Shown one piece after another: positions 17,952 through 26,627 of a DNA stretch of 64,000 bases. The stretch is from CAWFKW01 sp963816535. Lineage in GTDB: Bacteria > Bacteroidota > Ignavibacteria > Tepidaquicellales > OLB5. The stretch lies in contig CAWFKW010000003.1 of assembly GCA_963816535.1 (NCBI GenBank), positions 1,240,001 through 1,304,000 of the forward strand. The letters are read 5' to 3'. Below the pieces are notes generated by a model. The model saw nothing but the letters and a program-made list of their open reading frames with translations. It did not search any database and was not told where the DNA came from. Position numbers and translations under genes: made by a program. Each line of letters opens with the position of its first letter. Positions within the stretch are counted from its first letter, which is position 1.

Positions 17952-17983
17952 ATTAAAGGGTAATCAAATAGATTACCTTTAAT
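17952..17983 (-). terminator. Terminator after the 650-residue T9SS protein gene
   Basis: A 13-bp stem with one bulged base (17952-17965 with 17971-17983, loop aaata). On the minus strand it is followed by TTTTATT. It sits 36 bases past the stop of the gene at 18019-19971. Confidence 0.7.
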
Positions 17984-18018
17984 TTAAAATAACTTTCGGG
18001 ATCAATTATTGAAACATA

Positions 18019-19971
18019 TTATTTAATCAGCAGCATCTTCTTTGTTTCCCTGAAAGCTCCGGCGCTAAGAGAATATATATACAAACCGCTTGAAAGATCA
18101 GTACCGTCAAACTCAACAATATAATTACCGGCATTTTTGTACCCGCTAGCCAAAACTCTGACCTTCTGGCCAATGTCGTTATAAACGTTTAGTTCCACAA
18201 ACGCTCCCTTCGATAAACCAAAACTAATTTCAGTGGCCGGATTAAACGGATTCGGGTAATTTTGATTTAAGTAAAAAGTCACAGGATCGTTCCCATCAAT
18301 CGGCAAAACACGGGACTTCACGTGAAAAAGGGCTACTCCCCAGCACGGAAGCTCATACTGAAATCTTCCATCGCTCGTAACCTGAATCGGGTTTGAAGAA
18401 AACACTTCGGTTATTGAGCAGGATTTCCAGTCAGATACAGCAGAGGATAACGTAACTAAATTACTTGGTTCCGGAGTCTCATTTAATTCCCCGTTCGGAT
18501 TGTTTGTAACAAGCAGATAATAATCATTCCAATGGTCGGCCAGATAAGCGGCATATGAAACGTTTTGATTCGTAGAACCAGAGATATTGTGACCAACCGG
18601 GCCAACGTTGGGTTTAGTAAAGACATTCTTCGCGAGTTCTTTAACGTTTATAAGAGTATCAACTAAATTTCTAATCGCATTCCAGTTTTCCTTGTAAATC
18701 CCCTGGTCATTTCCCTTATGCCATCCAAAATAATAAAGACCTGTTTGGCCCTTTTCCAAACCGATATATGTTATCCATTTTGCTTTTTGATCGATGCTGG
18801 GAGGGTTTGGCGCAAAATTCGGATCGTCGAAAGCAAAACCCCCAATTACAGGGATCGGCCTGTTAAAAGCACTTAAAACGCGCGGAAACAATGTATGCTC
18901 CAGATGGTTGGGATACCACATTGCCAAATTCTCATGAGGATAAAGCCACCAATTTGGAGTAGATGCCCAGGGTGAAGCGTTAAAGAAGCCGCTTAACACT
19001 ACATCCGCAGCGGCAACAATACTCTTTGCATCGGTAACCCAGTCATTAAGCACTACATTCCAGTCCTGTAAATTTGGGTCTCCCGGGCTCATAGTCTTGG
19101 GATAATAAAGCGCATCAAGACCAAATATAACGGTTGAGTTAGGGTACCTGGACTTTGCATATTTATAAGTGTTTTGAAAATCCAACGCCTGCTGAGGGAA
19201 GTTCGCATAATAATATTGTTCGTTCTGCTGCGTATAAATAGTATGCATCATATTAGGGTCGTCCAATCCGTAGAAACCAATCAATCTGCTGTTAGGAAGT
19301 TTGGCTAAAGAGTCAATCCTGTCAATAGAATTATTCCTTGTTGTCTGGTCAAATCTTGGGCTAATATGGTCGCAATCGCTTAGACAATTCGGGTTAGAAC
19401 ATCCGCCATTCTGTTCAAACCAATCCACCGTGCTGGGATAAAAAGCATAGTCATCCGCCAGCACGTACATATCCGTATCAAGATAATTAAAAATTCTGTT
19501 AGCGTTTGTGTACCAATCAATATCCCAGCCCATCGGGCCCAAAAGAGCTTTATACTGCGGGCTTGTTGAAGTATCCCCTGAAATAATATTTCTTATTCTG
19601 TAACCGCTCCCGCAAAAATCCAGGTCCATTTCGCCCGGACAGTAGCCTCCAAACCGTTTAAAGTGCCATGTAACTTCGGTCATTAGGTTTATAATATTAA
19701 AACCCCATGAACTACCATCAGGTTTTCTCAGCTCGCATCTATAATTATCCGGGCCCAATTCGCAATTAACCATTACTGGGAAAAAAGGATTTCCGTTGAG
19801 CATAAAAACTCTGTCGCTTCTTATGATAACGTTGTTTATGTGCTTATCGGAATTCTGGCAGTTTACCGTTTGAAAATACGAAGCAAAATATATCAAAGTA
19901 AAACAAAGCATGATATATGAATTCCTAGTCCTGACAGCCAGAACATCCTTTCTGTCTTTCCGATTTCCCAT
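18019..19971 (-). CDS. Secreted T9SS protein, glycosidase-like fold, function unknown
   Basis: A 650-residue exported protein. A hydrophobic segment at about 18-38 ending in 'VNCQ' acts as signal peptide; an internal Met at 21 could be the true start. The central region (about 45-460) has the look of a TIM-barrel glycoside hydrolase-type protein ('IGFYGLDDPNMM', 'KWITYIGLEKGQTGLYYFGW') with several cysteines, but I recognise no specific family. The C-terminal 80 residues form a type A T9SS sorting domain beginning 'QNYPNPFNPATEI' and ending 'ETKKMLLIK', so it should be carried across the outer membrane and anchored or released. It ends at its own terminator. Confidence 0.75.
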   Translation of the reverse strand: MGNRKDRKDVLAVRTRNSYIMLCFTLIYFASYFQTVNCQNSDKHINNVIIRSDRVFMLNGNPFFPVMVNCELGPDNYRCELRKPDGSSWGFNIINLMTEVTWHFKRFGGYCPGEMDLDFCGSGYRIRNIISGDTSTSPQYKALLGPMGWDIDWYTNANRIFNYLDTDMYVLADDYAFYPSTVDWFEQNGGCSNPNCLSDCDHISPRFDQTTRNNSIDRIDSLAKLPNSRLIGFYGLDDPNMMHTIYTQQNEQYYYANFPQQALDFQNTYKYAKSRYPNSTVIFGLDALYYPKTMSPGDPNLQDWNVVLNDWVTDAKSIVAAADVVLSGFFNASPWASTPNWWLYPHENLAMWYPNHLEHTLFPRVLSAFNRPIPVIGGFAFDDPNFAPNPPSIDQKAKWITYIGLEKGQTGLYYFGWHKGNDQGIYKENWNAIRNLVDTLINVKELAKNVFTKPNVGPVGHNISGSTNQNVSYAAYLADHWNDYYLLVTNNPNGELNETPEPSNLVTLSSAVSDWKSCSITEVFSSNPIQVTSDGRFQYELPCWGVALFHVKSRVLPIDGNDPVTFYLNQNYPNPFNPATEISFGLSKGAFVELNVYNDIGQKVRVLASGYKNAGNYIVEFDGTDLSSGLYIYSLSAGAFRETKKMLLIK

Positions 19972-19991
19972 TGTTTTTCAGAGATGTTGTC

Positions 19992-20033
19992 AAAAAAAAA
20001 GATTATACATCGTTTTAAAGCAATGTATAATCT
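19992..20033 (-). terminator. Strong rho-independent terminator after the propeller protein gene
   Basis: An 11-bp perfect stem (20000-20010 with 20023-20033) is followed on the minus strand by nine Ts (19992-20000 complement). It lies 41 bases past the stop of the gene at 20075-22375. Confidence 0.9.
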
Positions 20034-20074
20034 AAAACACTTTCAAACAAGGCTGAATTATGAAAAGTAGCGCT

Positions 20075-22375
20075 TTATCTTCTTATAACTGCAATCTTGC
20101 CCGTGCAAACCTGGGTTTCATCTTTATTGTACCCCGCAACTATATATATTCCGGAAGAAACCAGATTACCGTTAAGATCTCGGCCGTCCCAATTTGTAAT
20201 TCTGCCCCCTTCTGTTTGGAATTCATTTATAAGCTTGCCGCTTATTGTCAATATTTTTACGGTAGATTCGGCCACCAACCCGTCGATTCTCAGCAGGCTG
20301 CTGTTAGGAATTATAAACGGGCTTGGCCCAACTTTAATCTTGTCGCAGTTATCTAGCGGCTGAACAGCAATGGTTTGAAGAGAAACCAATCCTTTTTCGG
20401 TTCCAAAATACGCATTGCCTGTTTTAGGGTCAATCACAACTGAAGAAATATTATTGTCAGGCAGCGGTGAATTTGACATATTATACCTTGAAATAAGCGT
20501 AGTGCCATCGGAGGAAACATATATTAATCCGTTTGACAAGGTTCCAATCCACTTATTATTAAGAGCATCTACCCCTATACATGAAACATTCTCCTGCAAC
20601 GGCGTTTCGAGTCCGTTTTCTATCAACTGCATTTTCACTATTTGCGGTACTGTGTTTGGGTTTGAAATAATCTGATAGGGGTCATGAATAATGGAAATAC
20701 CGTTGTCGGTTGCAACCCATACTTCTCCGTTCTTATCAACGACAAGGTCGTTTGCTCCCGTCACATTCTGGCCGAGATTGGTGGCGTCGATAATCAGTCC
20801 TGAACCCGGGGAGCTTTCATTAAAATAAATTATCCCGCGCGGCGAACCTTCTACGTCATTTGGCAATGTCATCCACTTTGTGTTGTATCTATCTATGTCC
20901 AAAAAGAGTATGGAAGTTGCCGCCTGGTTATAAGGCGTTGGAAACGGGAAGCAATTATTTGGAGGCTCGTTAAATTGCAATATGGGATACGGAGCGGCTC
21001 TGTTTATAACCCAAAGCCTTCCATTATTATCTTCGCTTATTCCCTCTACCAGTACGAAATTGCCTCCAAAAGCAGCCAGGCATGAATTTGTATTATCGAA
21101 CCGGGTAATACTATCGCCGACAATTTTCAGCAGCCCATCTCCGTAACCGCCGCAATAAACGGCGGCGCTAAACTTCGACGCGTAAATGTGCCTGTAATCT
21201 CCTCCCCCGATTTGCTGCGGCGGCGTATTATCTGTCGTAAAATTTCTCCAAGTTGTTCCGTTGAACCTGTAAACTCCCTCTCCTGTGCCTCCGGAAGAAC
21301 CCCAAATGTTGCCGGCTGCATCTACCTCGAGCGATGTAAATATGTTTGAATTTGGACCGTTCGGCACTACATACGAGCTTACATTGTTTTTATAAATATT
21401 AATACCCTTATTAGCAGTGCCTATAATTAATTCACCGGTAGGACTGACCTTCAGGGCGTTTATTGGTATGCCATTCAATATCTGGAAAGCGGTCCCAAGA
21501 TCCCCTTTATCAACCCGGAAAAGATTGTTTGTTGAGTTATGAGTTGAAAAGTAAAGAGAATTGCCTGACACAGCGAGCTTATTAATCGAATTTTGAACAG
21601 GAACGCCGTTGCACAGAGGAGTAAACGTATTAAGAATTCCATTCTGGAAATATACCATCCCGCCTGTGTCTGTGGCAAACACCACTTTATTATCGAAATA
21701 AATTGCAGAGTTAATTTGATTTGACCTTAGAACGGAATTGGATGTCGTGAAATTTCTCCAGTTCGTTTGTATCGGGAGCTCCGAATTAATGTTCGCATAG
21801 GCTATACCGTTCTTTGTTGCAGCCCATACGGTATCATTAATAACTATCGTTTGGAATACCGGCGTTTTTGCAGGCAGGGAACCAAGGTATACGTATGGCT
21901 GATCTATAAACTGAAACCTAGTAACGCTGAACTGGATCAATGAAAAGGCGGTTGAAATGAACATGGAATTACCGTACTGGAAAAAATCATATATTGCTTT
22001 GCTTGTTTCGGTCGAGGAGGAAATATCGGCTATAGTTTTCCATGTATTGCCCGATGGATTAAAAACGCCTACTGAACCGTCAATTCCCCCGGTCCATATA
22101 TTTCCTGAATTATCAACGGCATCACAGGTAAGCTCATTGCTCAGCAATCCGTCAAGAATTGTAAATTTCTTAATATTAGCAGAGTTAATATAGTCAAAGG
22201 TAAAAAGGCCGCCTGAAGTTGCCACCCATACTTTGCTGCCGCTTAATCCTACTCCGCTGACATTCTTCATGCAGGTGTAAACATTCCATATATTGCTGAA
22301 ATGCTGCTGCGATAATGAATCCTGAAACAGAACCGCCGAGATCATAACTATGAATAGGACTTTTGATTTCAACAT
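20075..22375 (-). CDS. Two-propeller exported protein, PorZ-like
   Basis: A 766-residue exported protein with a signal peptide (residues 1-22, ending 'DSLSQQ'). Repeats such as 'VWVATSGGLFTFD', 'IWTGGIDGSVGVF', 'VWVATDNGISII' and 'KWIGTLSNGLIYV' mark two beta-propeller domains of the two-component-regulator type, filling about residues 30-670. The C-terminus ('VSSGIYIVAGY', 'GKIAVIRR') is a sorting-domain-like fold. This order of two propellers plus a CTD matches PorZ, the surface protein that delivers lipopolysaccharide to the T9SS attachment complex. Alternatively it could be ordinary T9SS cargo. It is followed by a strong terminator and lies next to other T9SS cargo genes. Confidence 0.72.
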   Translation of the reverse strand: MLKSKVLFIVMISAVLFQDSLSQQHFSNIWNVYTCMKNVSGVGLSGSKVWVATSGGLFTFDYINSANIKKFTILDGLLSNELTCDAVDNSGNIWTGGIDGSVGVFNPSGNTWKTIADISSSTETSKAIYDFFQYGNSMFISTAFSLIQFSVTRFQFIDQPYVYLGSLPAKTPVFQTIVINDTVWAATKNGIAYANINSELPIQTNWRNFTTSNSVLRSNQINSAIYFDNKVVFATDTGGMVYFQNGILNTFTPLCNGVPVQNSINKLAVSGNSLYFSTHNSTNNLFRVDKGDLGTAFQILNGIPINALKVSPTGELIIGTANKGINIYKNNVSSYVVPNGPNSNIFTSLEVDAAGNIWGSSGGTGEGVYRFNGTTWRNFTTDNTPPQQIGGGDYRHIYASKFSAAVYCGGYGDGLLKIVGDSITRFDNTNSCLAAFGGNFVLVEGISEDNNGRLWVINRAAPYPILQFNEPPNNCFPFPTPYNQAATSILFLDIDRYNTKWMTLPNDVEGSPRGIIYFNESSPGSGLIIDATNLGQNVTGANDLVVDKNGEVWVATDNGISIIHDPYQIISNPNTVPQIVKMQLIENGLETPLQENVSCIGVDALNNKWIGTLSNGLIYVSSDGTTLISRYNMSNSPLPDNNISSVVIDPKTGNAYFGTEKGLVSLQTIAVQPLDNCDKIKVGPSPFIIPNSSLLRIDGLVAESTVKILTISGKLINEFQTEGGRITNWDGRDLNGNLVSSGIYIVAGYNKDETQVCTGKIAVIRR

Positions 22376-22449
22376 TTTTAATTTCGTTAGTTTTCTGGAA
22401 AACGTAGATAAGTATTCGATACGGCAGTTTAGGTTAATTTTAGAAATAT

Positions 22450-22764
22450 CTATAACAGCTCGTCAAGAGCCGTCTCGAGCTCTGACTTTGTATGCAGATC
22501 ATTCTGAGACGCGGCTACATATATGCCTCTCTCGTATATCTTTTTAGCCATATCCGGTTCGCCCGCCGCTTCATAAACTTTCCCAAGCTGAAAATACGCC
22601 GCCAGGTAATTGGGGTCCCTTAATATCAGCTCTTCAAATGCGCTCTTCGACTCTTCTATCATAGACGCTGAATAATACTCCAGTCCCAGCGCATACCTCG
22701 TAAAGCTGTCGCCCGGGTCATTTTGCAATGCCGTTTTTAAGGCATCCAGACGTTTATCGTCCAT
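22450..22764 (-). CDS. Small TPR protein
   Basis: A 104-residue protein with about two tetratricopeptide repeats: 'ALGLEYYSASMIEESKSAFEEL' in the region 25-46 and 'AAYFQLGKVYEAAGEPDMAKKIY' in the region 54-76. It has no signal peptide, so it is probably cytosolic and acts in protein-protein contacts. The start ATG at 22764 is the first in frame. It lies between the propeller protein and the pterin dehydratase gene, separated from each by 75-80 bases. Confidence 0.8.
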   Translation of the reverse strand: MDDKRLDALKTALQNDPGDSFTRYALGLEYYSASMIEESKSAFEELILRDPNYLAAYFQLGKVYEAAGEPDMAKKIYERGIYVAASQNDLHTKSELETALDELL

Positions 22765-22843
22765 TCATGGCTTATATTTATATCAACTTAAAAAAAATAA
22801 AAACTAATAAAAGTGAAAAAAAATATGATATTAAGGGCAAAAA

Positions 22844-23131
22844 TTATACCGATATCTGGTCAATTTCCCTGGCTAATTCGATATCATTCTCCGTAACGCC
22901 TCCTGCTGAGTGCGTCGAAAACGATACTTCCACATCTCTAAACTTCATTAAAATATAATCAGGGTGATGGTTCTTTCTCTGGCAAAATCCGCCTACGGCA
23001 GTTACAAATCCCATCGTAGAAGGATAATTACGCATCTTAAACACCTTTTTAATTGAACTGCCATCATAAACCCACCCGCTTAAATCCAGAAGGGCATTTT
23101 GAATTTGGTCAGTTGTCATTTTTTCGGGCAC
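22844..23131 (-). CDS. Pterin-4a-carbinolamine dehydratase
   Basis: A 95-residue enzyme that dehydrates 4a-hydroxytetrahydropterin, recycling the pterin cofactor of aromatic amino acid hydroxylases. The family motif is intact: K53-x-H55-H56-P57-D58-Y59, then F72 and H74 in 'SFSTHS', and the distal Asp near 83. The length matches bacterial PhhB/PCD. No aromatic amino acid hydroxylase is in the window; in bacteria without one, PCD homologues may serve molybdopterin metabolism. The start is the ATG at 23131. Confidence 0.92.
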   Translation of the reverse strand: MPEKMTTDQIQNALLDLSGWVYDGSSIKKVFKMRNYPSTMGFVTAVGGFCQRKNHHPDYILMKFRDVEVSFSTHSAGGVTENDIELAREIDQISV

Positions 23132-23171
23132 TATTTACTTATTTTTGATTTACTTTCAAAAAATGAAAAGA

Positions 23172-23591
23172 TTATTTGACCAGGACCATCCTCTTAACTT
23201 CTGAATAATTATCAGCCGTAAGTCTGTAAAAATAAATTCCACTTGATAAACCGGAACCATCAAAGCTTGCCCTGTAACTACCGGGTGTTTGGCGACTATC
23301 AACAATGGTCTTCACCGCCCTTCCCAAAATATCATATACCTTGATGCTGACCCTCGTTTCCACAGGAACGGAATACATTGGAAGTTCGAAAGCAAGACTA
23401 TCCCATGCGGGCCTATTATCAGCGTATATCCGGATTGCCATACTTGTGACTATCGGAGTGTACCTTGCAGTATCAGAATTGTAAGTCCTGGTCCGCTAAT
23501 CGTCATGGAATTTGCTTCGTTGCGCCTCAGAAACAGCGGTCAATAATACAACGCAAATTACTGATAATATGATTGTTCTGACTAATTTCAT
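23172..23591 (-). pseudogene. Minimal T9SS cargo gene with an in-frame TAG stop
   Basis: Read through one amber codon, this is a 139-residue frame. It begins at ATG 23591 with a clear signal peptide (residues 1-24, ending 'VSEAQ'), then 'RSKFHDD', then TAG at 23496-23498 (codon 32). In the same frame the sequence continues 'RTRTYNSDTARYTP' into an 80-residue type A sorting domain ('IKVYDILGRAVKTIVDS', 'SGIYFYRLTADN', 'KRMVLVK'). The region between signal peptide and CTD is only about 30 residues, so there is almost no cargo domain. An internal ATG at 23441 would give an 89-residue CTD without export signal. It is best seen as a decayed cargo gene, or as a minimal protein if the stop is read through or a base error. 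Confidence 0.75.
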
Positions 23592-23710
23592 TAATATATA
23601 ACGCCCGGTGAATATTTGAATAGATTAATAAGTTAATAAAAGACCCTTTCTGTTGCAAACCACGTATGATTCCAATGTGCATTTTAGCGCTTATTGCTTT
23701 AAAATATCAA

Positions 23711-23775
23711 GAGTCCCCCGATCAAACCGGAGGACTCTTTTGAACAGAGTAACAAGACGGATCAGATCCTGTTAC
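23711..23775 (-). terminator. Two-hairpin 3' element, copy A (terminator-like)
   Basis: On the minus strand, downstream of a 28-residue microprotein gene, two hairpins follow each other. The first pairs 23749-23753 with 23771-23775 (GTAAC/GTTAC), with an inner stem 23759-23763/23765-23769. The second pairs 23711-23720 with 23728-23737 (one G-T/C mismatch) and is followed by TTGATATTTT. Copy B at 30638-30703 has the same layout and similar sequence with compensating base changes. Confidence 0.7.
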
Positions 23776-23793
23776 AGGGGGGTAAACGCCCCT

Positions 23794-23880
23794 CTAATTG
23801 GCCTTATATATTCTGATTCCTTCAACAACAAAGGGAAGGAATGCGAACAACAAAAAACCTGAAATAATTACAGTAGCCAT
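23794..23880 (-). CDS. 28-residue membrane microprotein, copy 1
   Basis: A tiny ORF of 28 codons plus stop, starting at ATG 23880 with an AAAGGAG ribosome binding site 10 bases upstream. The product begins 'MATVIISGFLLFAFLPF' and continues 'VVEGIRIYKAN'. It is a single hydrophobic helix of about 20 residues with one buried Glu (E20) and a basic C-terminal tail. Three paralogues lie at 30722-31086 with matching hydrophobic core, Glu-Gly pair and Tyr-Lys/Arg end. It follows the S15-like hydrolase gene by 84 bases on the same strand, so it is probably the last gene of that operon. Conservation at protein level among four copies is the evidence that it is translated. The function is unknown. Confidence 0.8.
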   Translation of the reverse strand: MATVIISGFLLFAFLPFVVEGIRIYKAN

Positions 23881-23964
23881 TTTATTTAAACTCCTTTGGT
23901 TGAAAAATGCATTCTCAATTGAAGAAGGGGGGAACCATCACCCCCCCTCATCTGATTACATAAA

Positions 23965-26037
23965 TTATTTTACTAAAACCATTTTCTTTATTTCGGTAAA
24001 GCTGCCTGATACCAGCTTGTAGAAATAAATTCCGCTGGAAAGGTTTGAAGCATTGAACAGTACGTTATATGAACCGGGGTCCTGCAATTGATTTACCAGC
24101 GTTGCTACCTCCCTACCGAGAACGTCGTAAACCTTTAACTCAACCTTCTGACTATTCGCTATCGAATATTCGATCATAGTCGAAGGGTTAAACGGATTCG
24201 GGAAGTTCTGATTCAGCTTAAACTGGTTTGGTTCATTTGTTGAAGCTGTTTCATCGCCGTTGCCGTTAACGTACATATGGAACGGATGTGCAACCGGGTT
24301 AACAACAGGAATATCTATGTAACAGTTGCTTGATAAGAAAACGTTGTTTGTCCCGTTTTTCATAACAGGCAGCGCGAACGGGTTTGTGGCTCCAAAGAAC
24401 GCAGTGTCTTCTTTCACCCTGTCAAGATTTGTTATTTTTATATATATCTTGCTTCCCTGAAGGAACATATGCGCATGCGACTGTCCTTTAAATGTCGCCG
24501 TTCTTCTCGAATTAGCAACGTAGTTCCTGTCGGTGAAATCGGCCCTGTCGATAAATCTTCTTACTCCGTTAGCCTGGATCTCGAATATCTCGAGATTGAA
24601 CTGGCAGAATGTGCCGGCTGAAGAAGAGTAATCAAGTTTAACTACCGGCGTACCGACCCATTTAAGCGGAGCTGTGAGCGCGGTTGAAGTAAATACCGTT
24701 GAATCGACCTTGAATTTATTATTAAACGTAGTTCCTGTGAATTCATTATCTATCGCCTGCAGAAGAGTGAAATTGCTGCCAACCTTGTTATTAAAGCTTG
24801 CTTTATTATTGTTGTTATTATCATATGTAGTTAGCAGCTTTTTGTTTTCATTGAAGTATAATCTCATATTGGTAGAGATATTGTTCAATGGCGTTGCGGA
24901 GCTATCGTGAACAAACGTCCAGTACTGGTTGTTAACAACCGGGAATTCAGTGTATGCATACTGGTATTTGGGAGCGGTTAAGATTCCCGTGTTCATATCC
25001 CAAAGCCACTGGAAGAACCAGTTGTTGAACCAATTCATGTGCCAGTTATCCTCGGTTGTCGAGTGGTCGCCGCCATGGCCCTGAACTGCGCCGAAATACG
25101 AAGTATAGGGTACGTTAAGCTGCGTAATATTATCAAGCCATCCTGCGGCGTTAAAGAACTTATCCTGCCAGCTTCCTTCTACGAAGACGGGAGTTTGACA
25201 ATTCGCAAGCGATGTTACATAATCCCTGCCAATCGGAAGGACGCGGTTAAGGCTGTCCCAAAGTGGTTTGGTGTCAGCTTCTATCCAGTTCCTCATATTA
25301 ATTACCTGCTGGGTATATCTTGCGGTATCAGGTGTGTAATCCATGGTCCACAATGCGGTCATCTTAATTGTCCCGTTCTCTATCCAGCTTGATGCCCAGT
25401 TCGGAGGAGCCAGCGCTGAAATAACCGTTGCAACCGGATGGCCACCCATACAAATAGCTTTCATCGGCAGTATACCGCCCTGCGAGCCGCCCATTATCAA
25501 TATCTTTCCGGGATTTGAGCCGTTTATAGAATCATTCTTCACCCACTGAATTACTTCGAGTAAGTCTAAAGCTTCTACATCGCTGATAAGATTTGAGAGT
25601 CCGCCCGATACGCCCTGGCCCCTCACGCTGTATGTCATAGTATAATATCCGTATGTAGCCTGGTCATGGCAGAATGTAGCAAGCGTATTCTTGTTATCGC
25701 CGTAACCATGCACCATAATAACCGTAAAATACCCGCCAACAGGAGGAGTTAACCTCACCGGTATGTACTTTAAGCAGTCTATCACAACGCCGTCTCTGAG
25801 CGTAATAGTGAAATCGGTTCGCACAACAGAATCCGGTCCGGGATTATCGAATCCGTAATAGCTGTTTGCATTCGGAAGCAGATGAGATGGGGTCCATGAG
25901 TTGAGGCCCGCCGGCTTGCTTATGGTCTTACCTGTATTTTGAGCAAACGACTGGCTGTTGTAGCACAATAAAAAAAGAAGCGCCCAAAGAACTATGGCAA
26001 TACGCTTCCTGTTTGTTTTGGAATAAATAGCTTTCAT
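23965..26037 (-). CDS. Secreted CocE/X-Pro dipeptidyl-peptidase S15-like hydrolase with T9SS domain
   Basis: A 690-residue exported alpha/beta hydrolase. The signal peptide spans residues 1-33 ('ALLFLLCYNSQSFAQ'). The hydrolase domain (about 70-400) shows 'VIMVHGYGDNKN' (107-118), 'YSVRGQGVSGG' (136-146) and the nucleophile elbow 'GGSQGG' with S185. This matches the S15/CocE group of peptidases and esterases. A jelly-roll domain (about 430-590, 'LKWVGTPVVKLDYSS') is also typical of that group. A type A T9SS sorting domain starts at about 610 ('NQNFPNPFNPSTM') and ends 'EIKKMVLVK'. Exact substrate is unknown. Its promoter-leader region and signal-peptide start are duplicated at 31.1-31.5 kb. 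A microprotein gene follows. Confidence 0.85.
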   Translation of the reverse strand: MKAIYSKTNRKRIAIVLWALLFLLCYNSQSFAQNTGKTISKPAGLNSWTPSHLLPNANSYYGFDNPGPDSVVRTDFTITLRDGVVIDCLKYIPVRLTPPVGGYFTVIMVHGYGDNKNTLATFCHDQATYGYYTMTYSVRGQGVSGGLSNLISDVEALDLLEVIQWVKNDSINGSNPGKILIMGGSQGGILPMKAICMGGHPVATVISALAPPNWASSWIENGTIKMTALWTMDYTPDTARYTQQVINMRNWIEADTKPLWDSLNRVLPIGRDYVTSLANCQTPVFVEGSWQDKFFNAAGWLDNITQLNVPYTSYFGAVQGHGGDHSTTEDNWHMNWFNNWFFQWLWDMNTGILTAPKYQYAYTEFPVVNNQYWTFVHDSSATPLNNISTNMRLYFNENKKLLTTYDNNNNNKASFNNKVGSNFTLLQAIDNEFTGTTFNNKFKVDSTVFTSTALTAPLKWVGTPVVKLDYSSSAGTFCQFNLEIFEIQANGVRRFIDRADFTDRNYVANSRRTATFKGQSHAHMFLQGSKIYIKITNLDRVKEDTAFFGATNPFALPVMKNGTNNVFLSSNCYIDIPVVNPVAHPFHMYVNGNGDETASTNEPNQFKLNQNFPNPFNPSTMIEYSIANSQKVELKVYDVLGREVATLVNQLQDPGSYNVLFNASNLSSGIYFYKLVSGSFTEIKKMVLVK

Positions 26038-26119
26038 TATATACCTTTCCTGAAAAGATTAATTAAAAAAAATTAAAAAACCCTTTCTGCCATTTATTCC
26101 CTACTAAATTAGCATTACA

Positions 26120-26149
26120 AAGATACGCTCCGGCCCGGTTCCGAAACAA
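26120..26149 (-). promoter_or_regulatory. Predicted promoter of the hydrolase-microprotein operon
   Basis: On the minus strand, TTGTTT (complement of 26144-26149) is followed after 18 bases by TATCTT (complement of 26120-26125). The paralogous region at 31412-31441 has TTGTTT-18-TATGTT at the same distance from its start codon. A 'cacga' preceding the -35 box and 'gtgtaatttga' about 25 bases further up are also shared, and could be an activator site. Promoter function is inferred. Confidence 0.5.
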
Positions 26150-26450
26150 TCGTGATTGAACAGTATATCTCAAATTACACCTAAAACCGAAACTTACACG
26201 ATTGACGCCACAGCCCAAGTCCCTAAATTCTCTACCGTGAATGCATTAGACACACCCCGCCGAAAACCTATGAAAATGCTGAAAATGTTAAAAAATCAGG
26301 ATAATTGAAGATTTTAATAGTGATTATACTTAACCGCGGTTTTGATAATGACGTGATTGTGGAAGAAGCGCCATGCCTTCCCCGGAAGAAGATACTGCGC
26401 TTTGAAAAAATCCTGTAGAACCCAAAACCATTCCCACCCTGTCATTTGTC

Positions 26451-26567
26451 ATCCCCGCGAACGCGGGGATCCAGTCTAAAATCATAGATAATGTTTAAGA
26501 TGTACGATAATAAGGAATCTCATTGTAAGAACATTCATAATTCGTAGGCACGACGGGGAGTCGTGCC
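26451..26567. repeat. Two dispersed palindromes (gcgggg and ggcacgac classes)
   Basis: The first palindrome pairs 26451-26459 with 26462-26470 (9 bp, ATCCCCGCG arms). The second pairs 26547-26554 with 26560-26567 (8 bp, GGCACGAC arms). Both kinds recur at 59535-59637, in the same order. Confidence 0.65.
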
Positions 26568-26627
26568 ACGAAAATTATTTTATAGAACCTAAAATTTTCT
26601 TAGTAATTAGTCATTAGTAATTTGTAA

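Larger units (their letters stand above)
26038..26627. other. Gene-free stretch: promoter/leader and two palindromic repeats
   Basis: This 590-base stretch holds the leader and promoter of the hydrolase operon (26038-26200) and two dispersed palindromes near 26451-26470 and 26547-26567. In 26200-26450 I see nothing that I can assign. The broken C-terminus of the next gene starts at 26628. Confidence 0.6.

Noticed and set aside
23172..23441. Independent 89-residue sorting-domain protein
   Set aside because: A sorting domain without signal peptide cannot be exported; the signal peptide lies in the same frame upstream of one TAG, so both belong to one gene.
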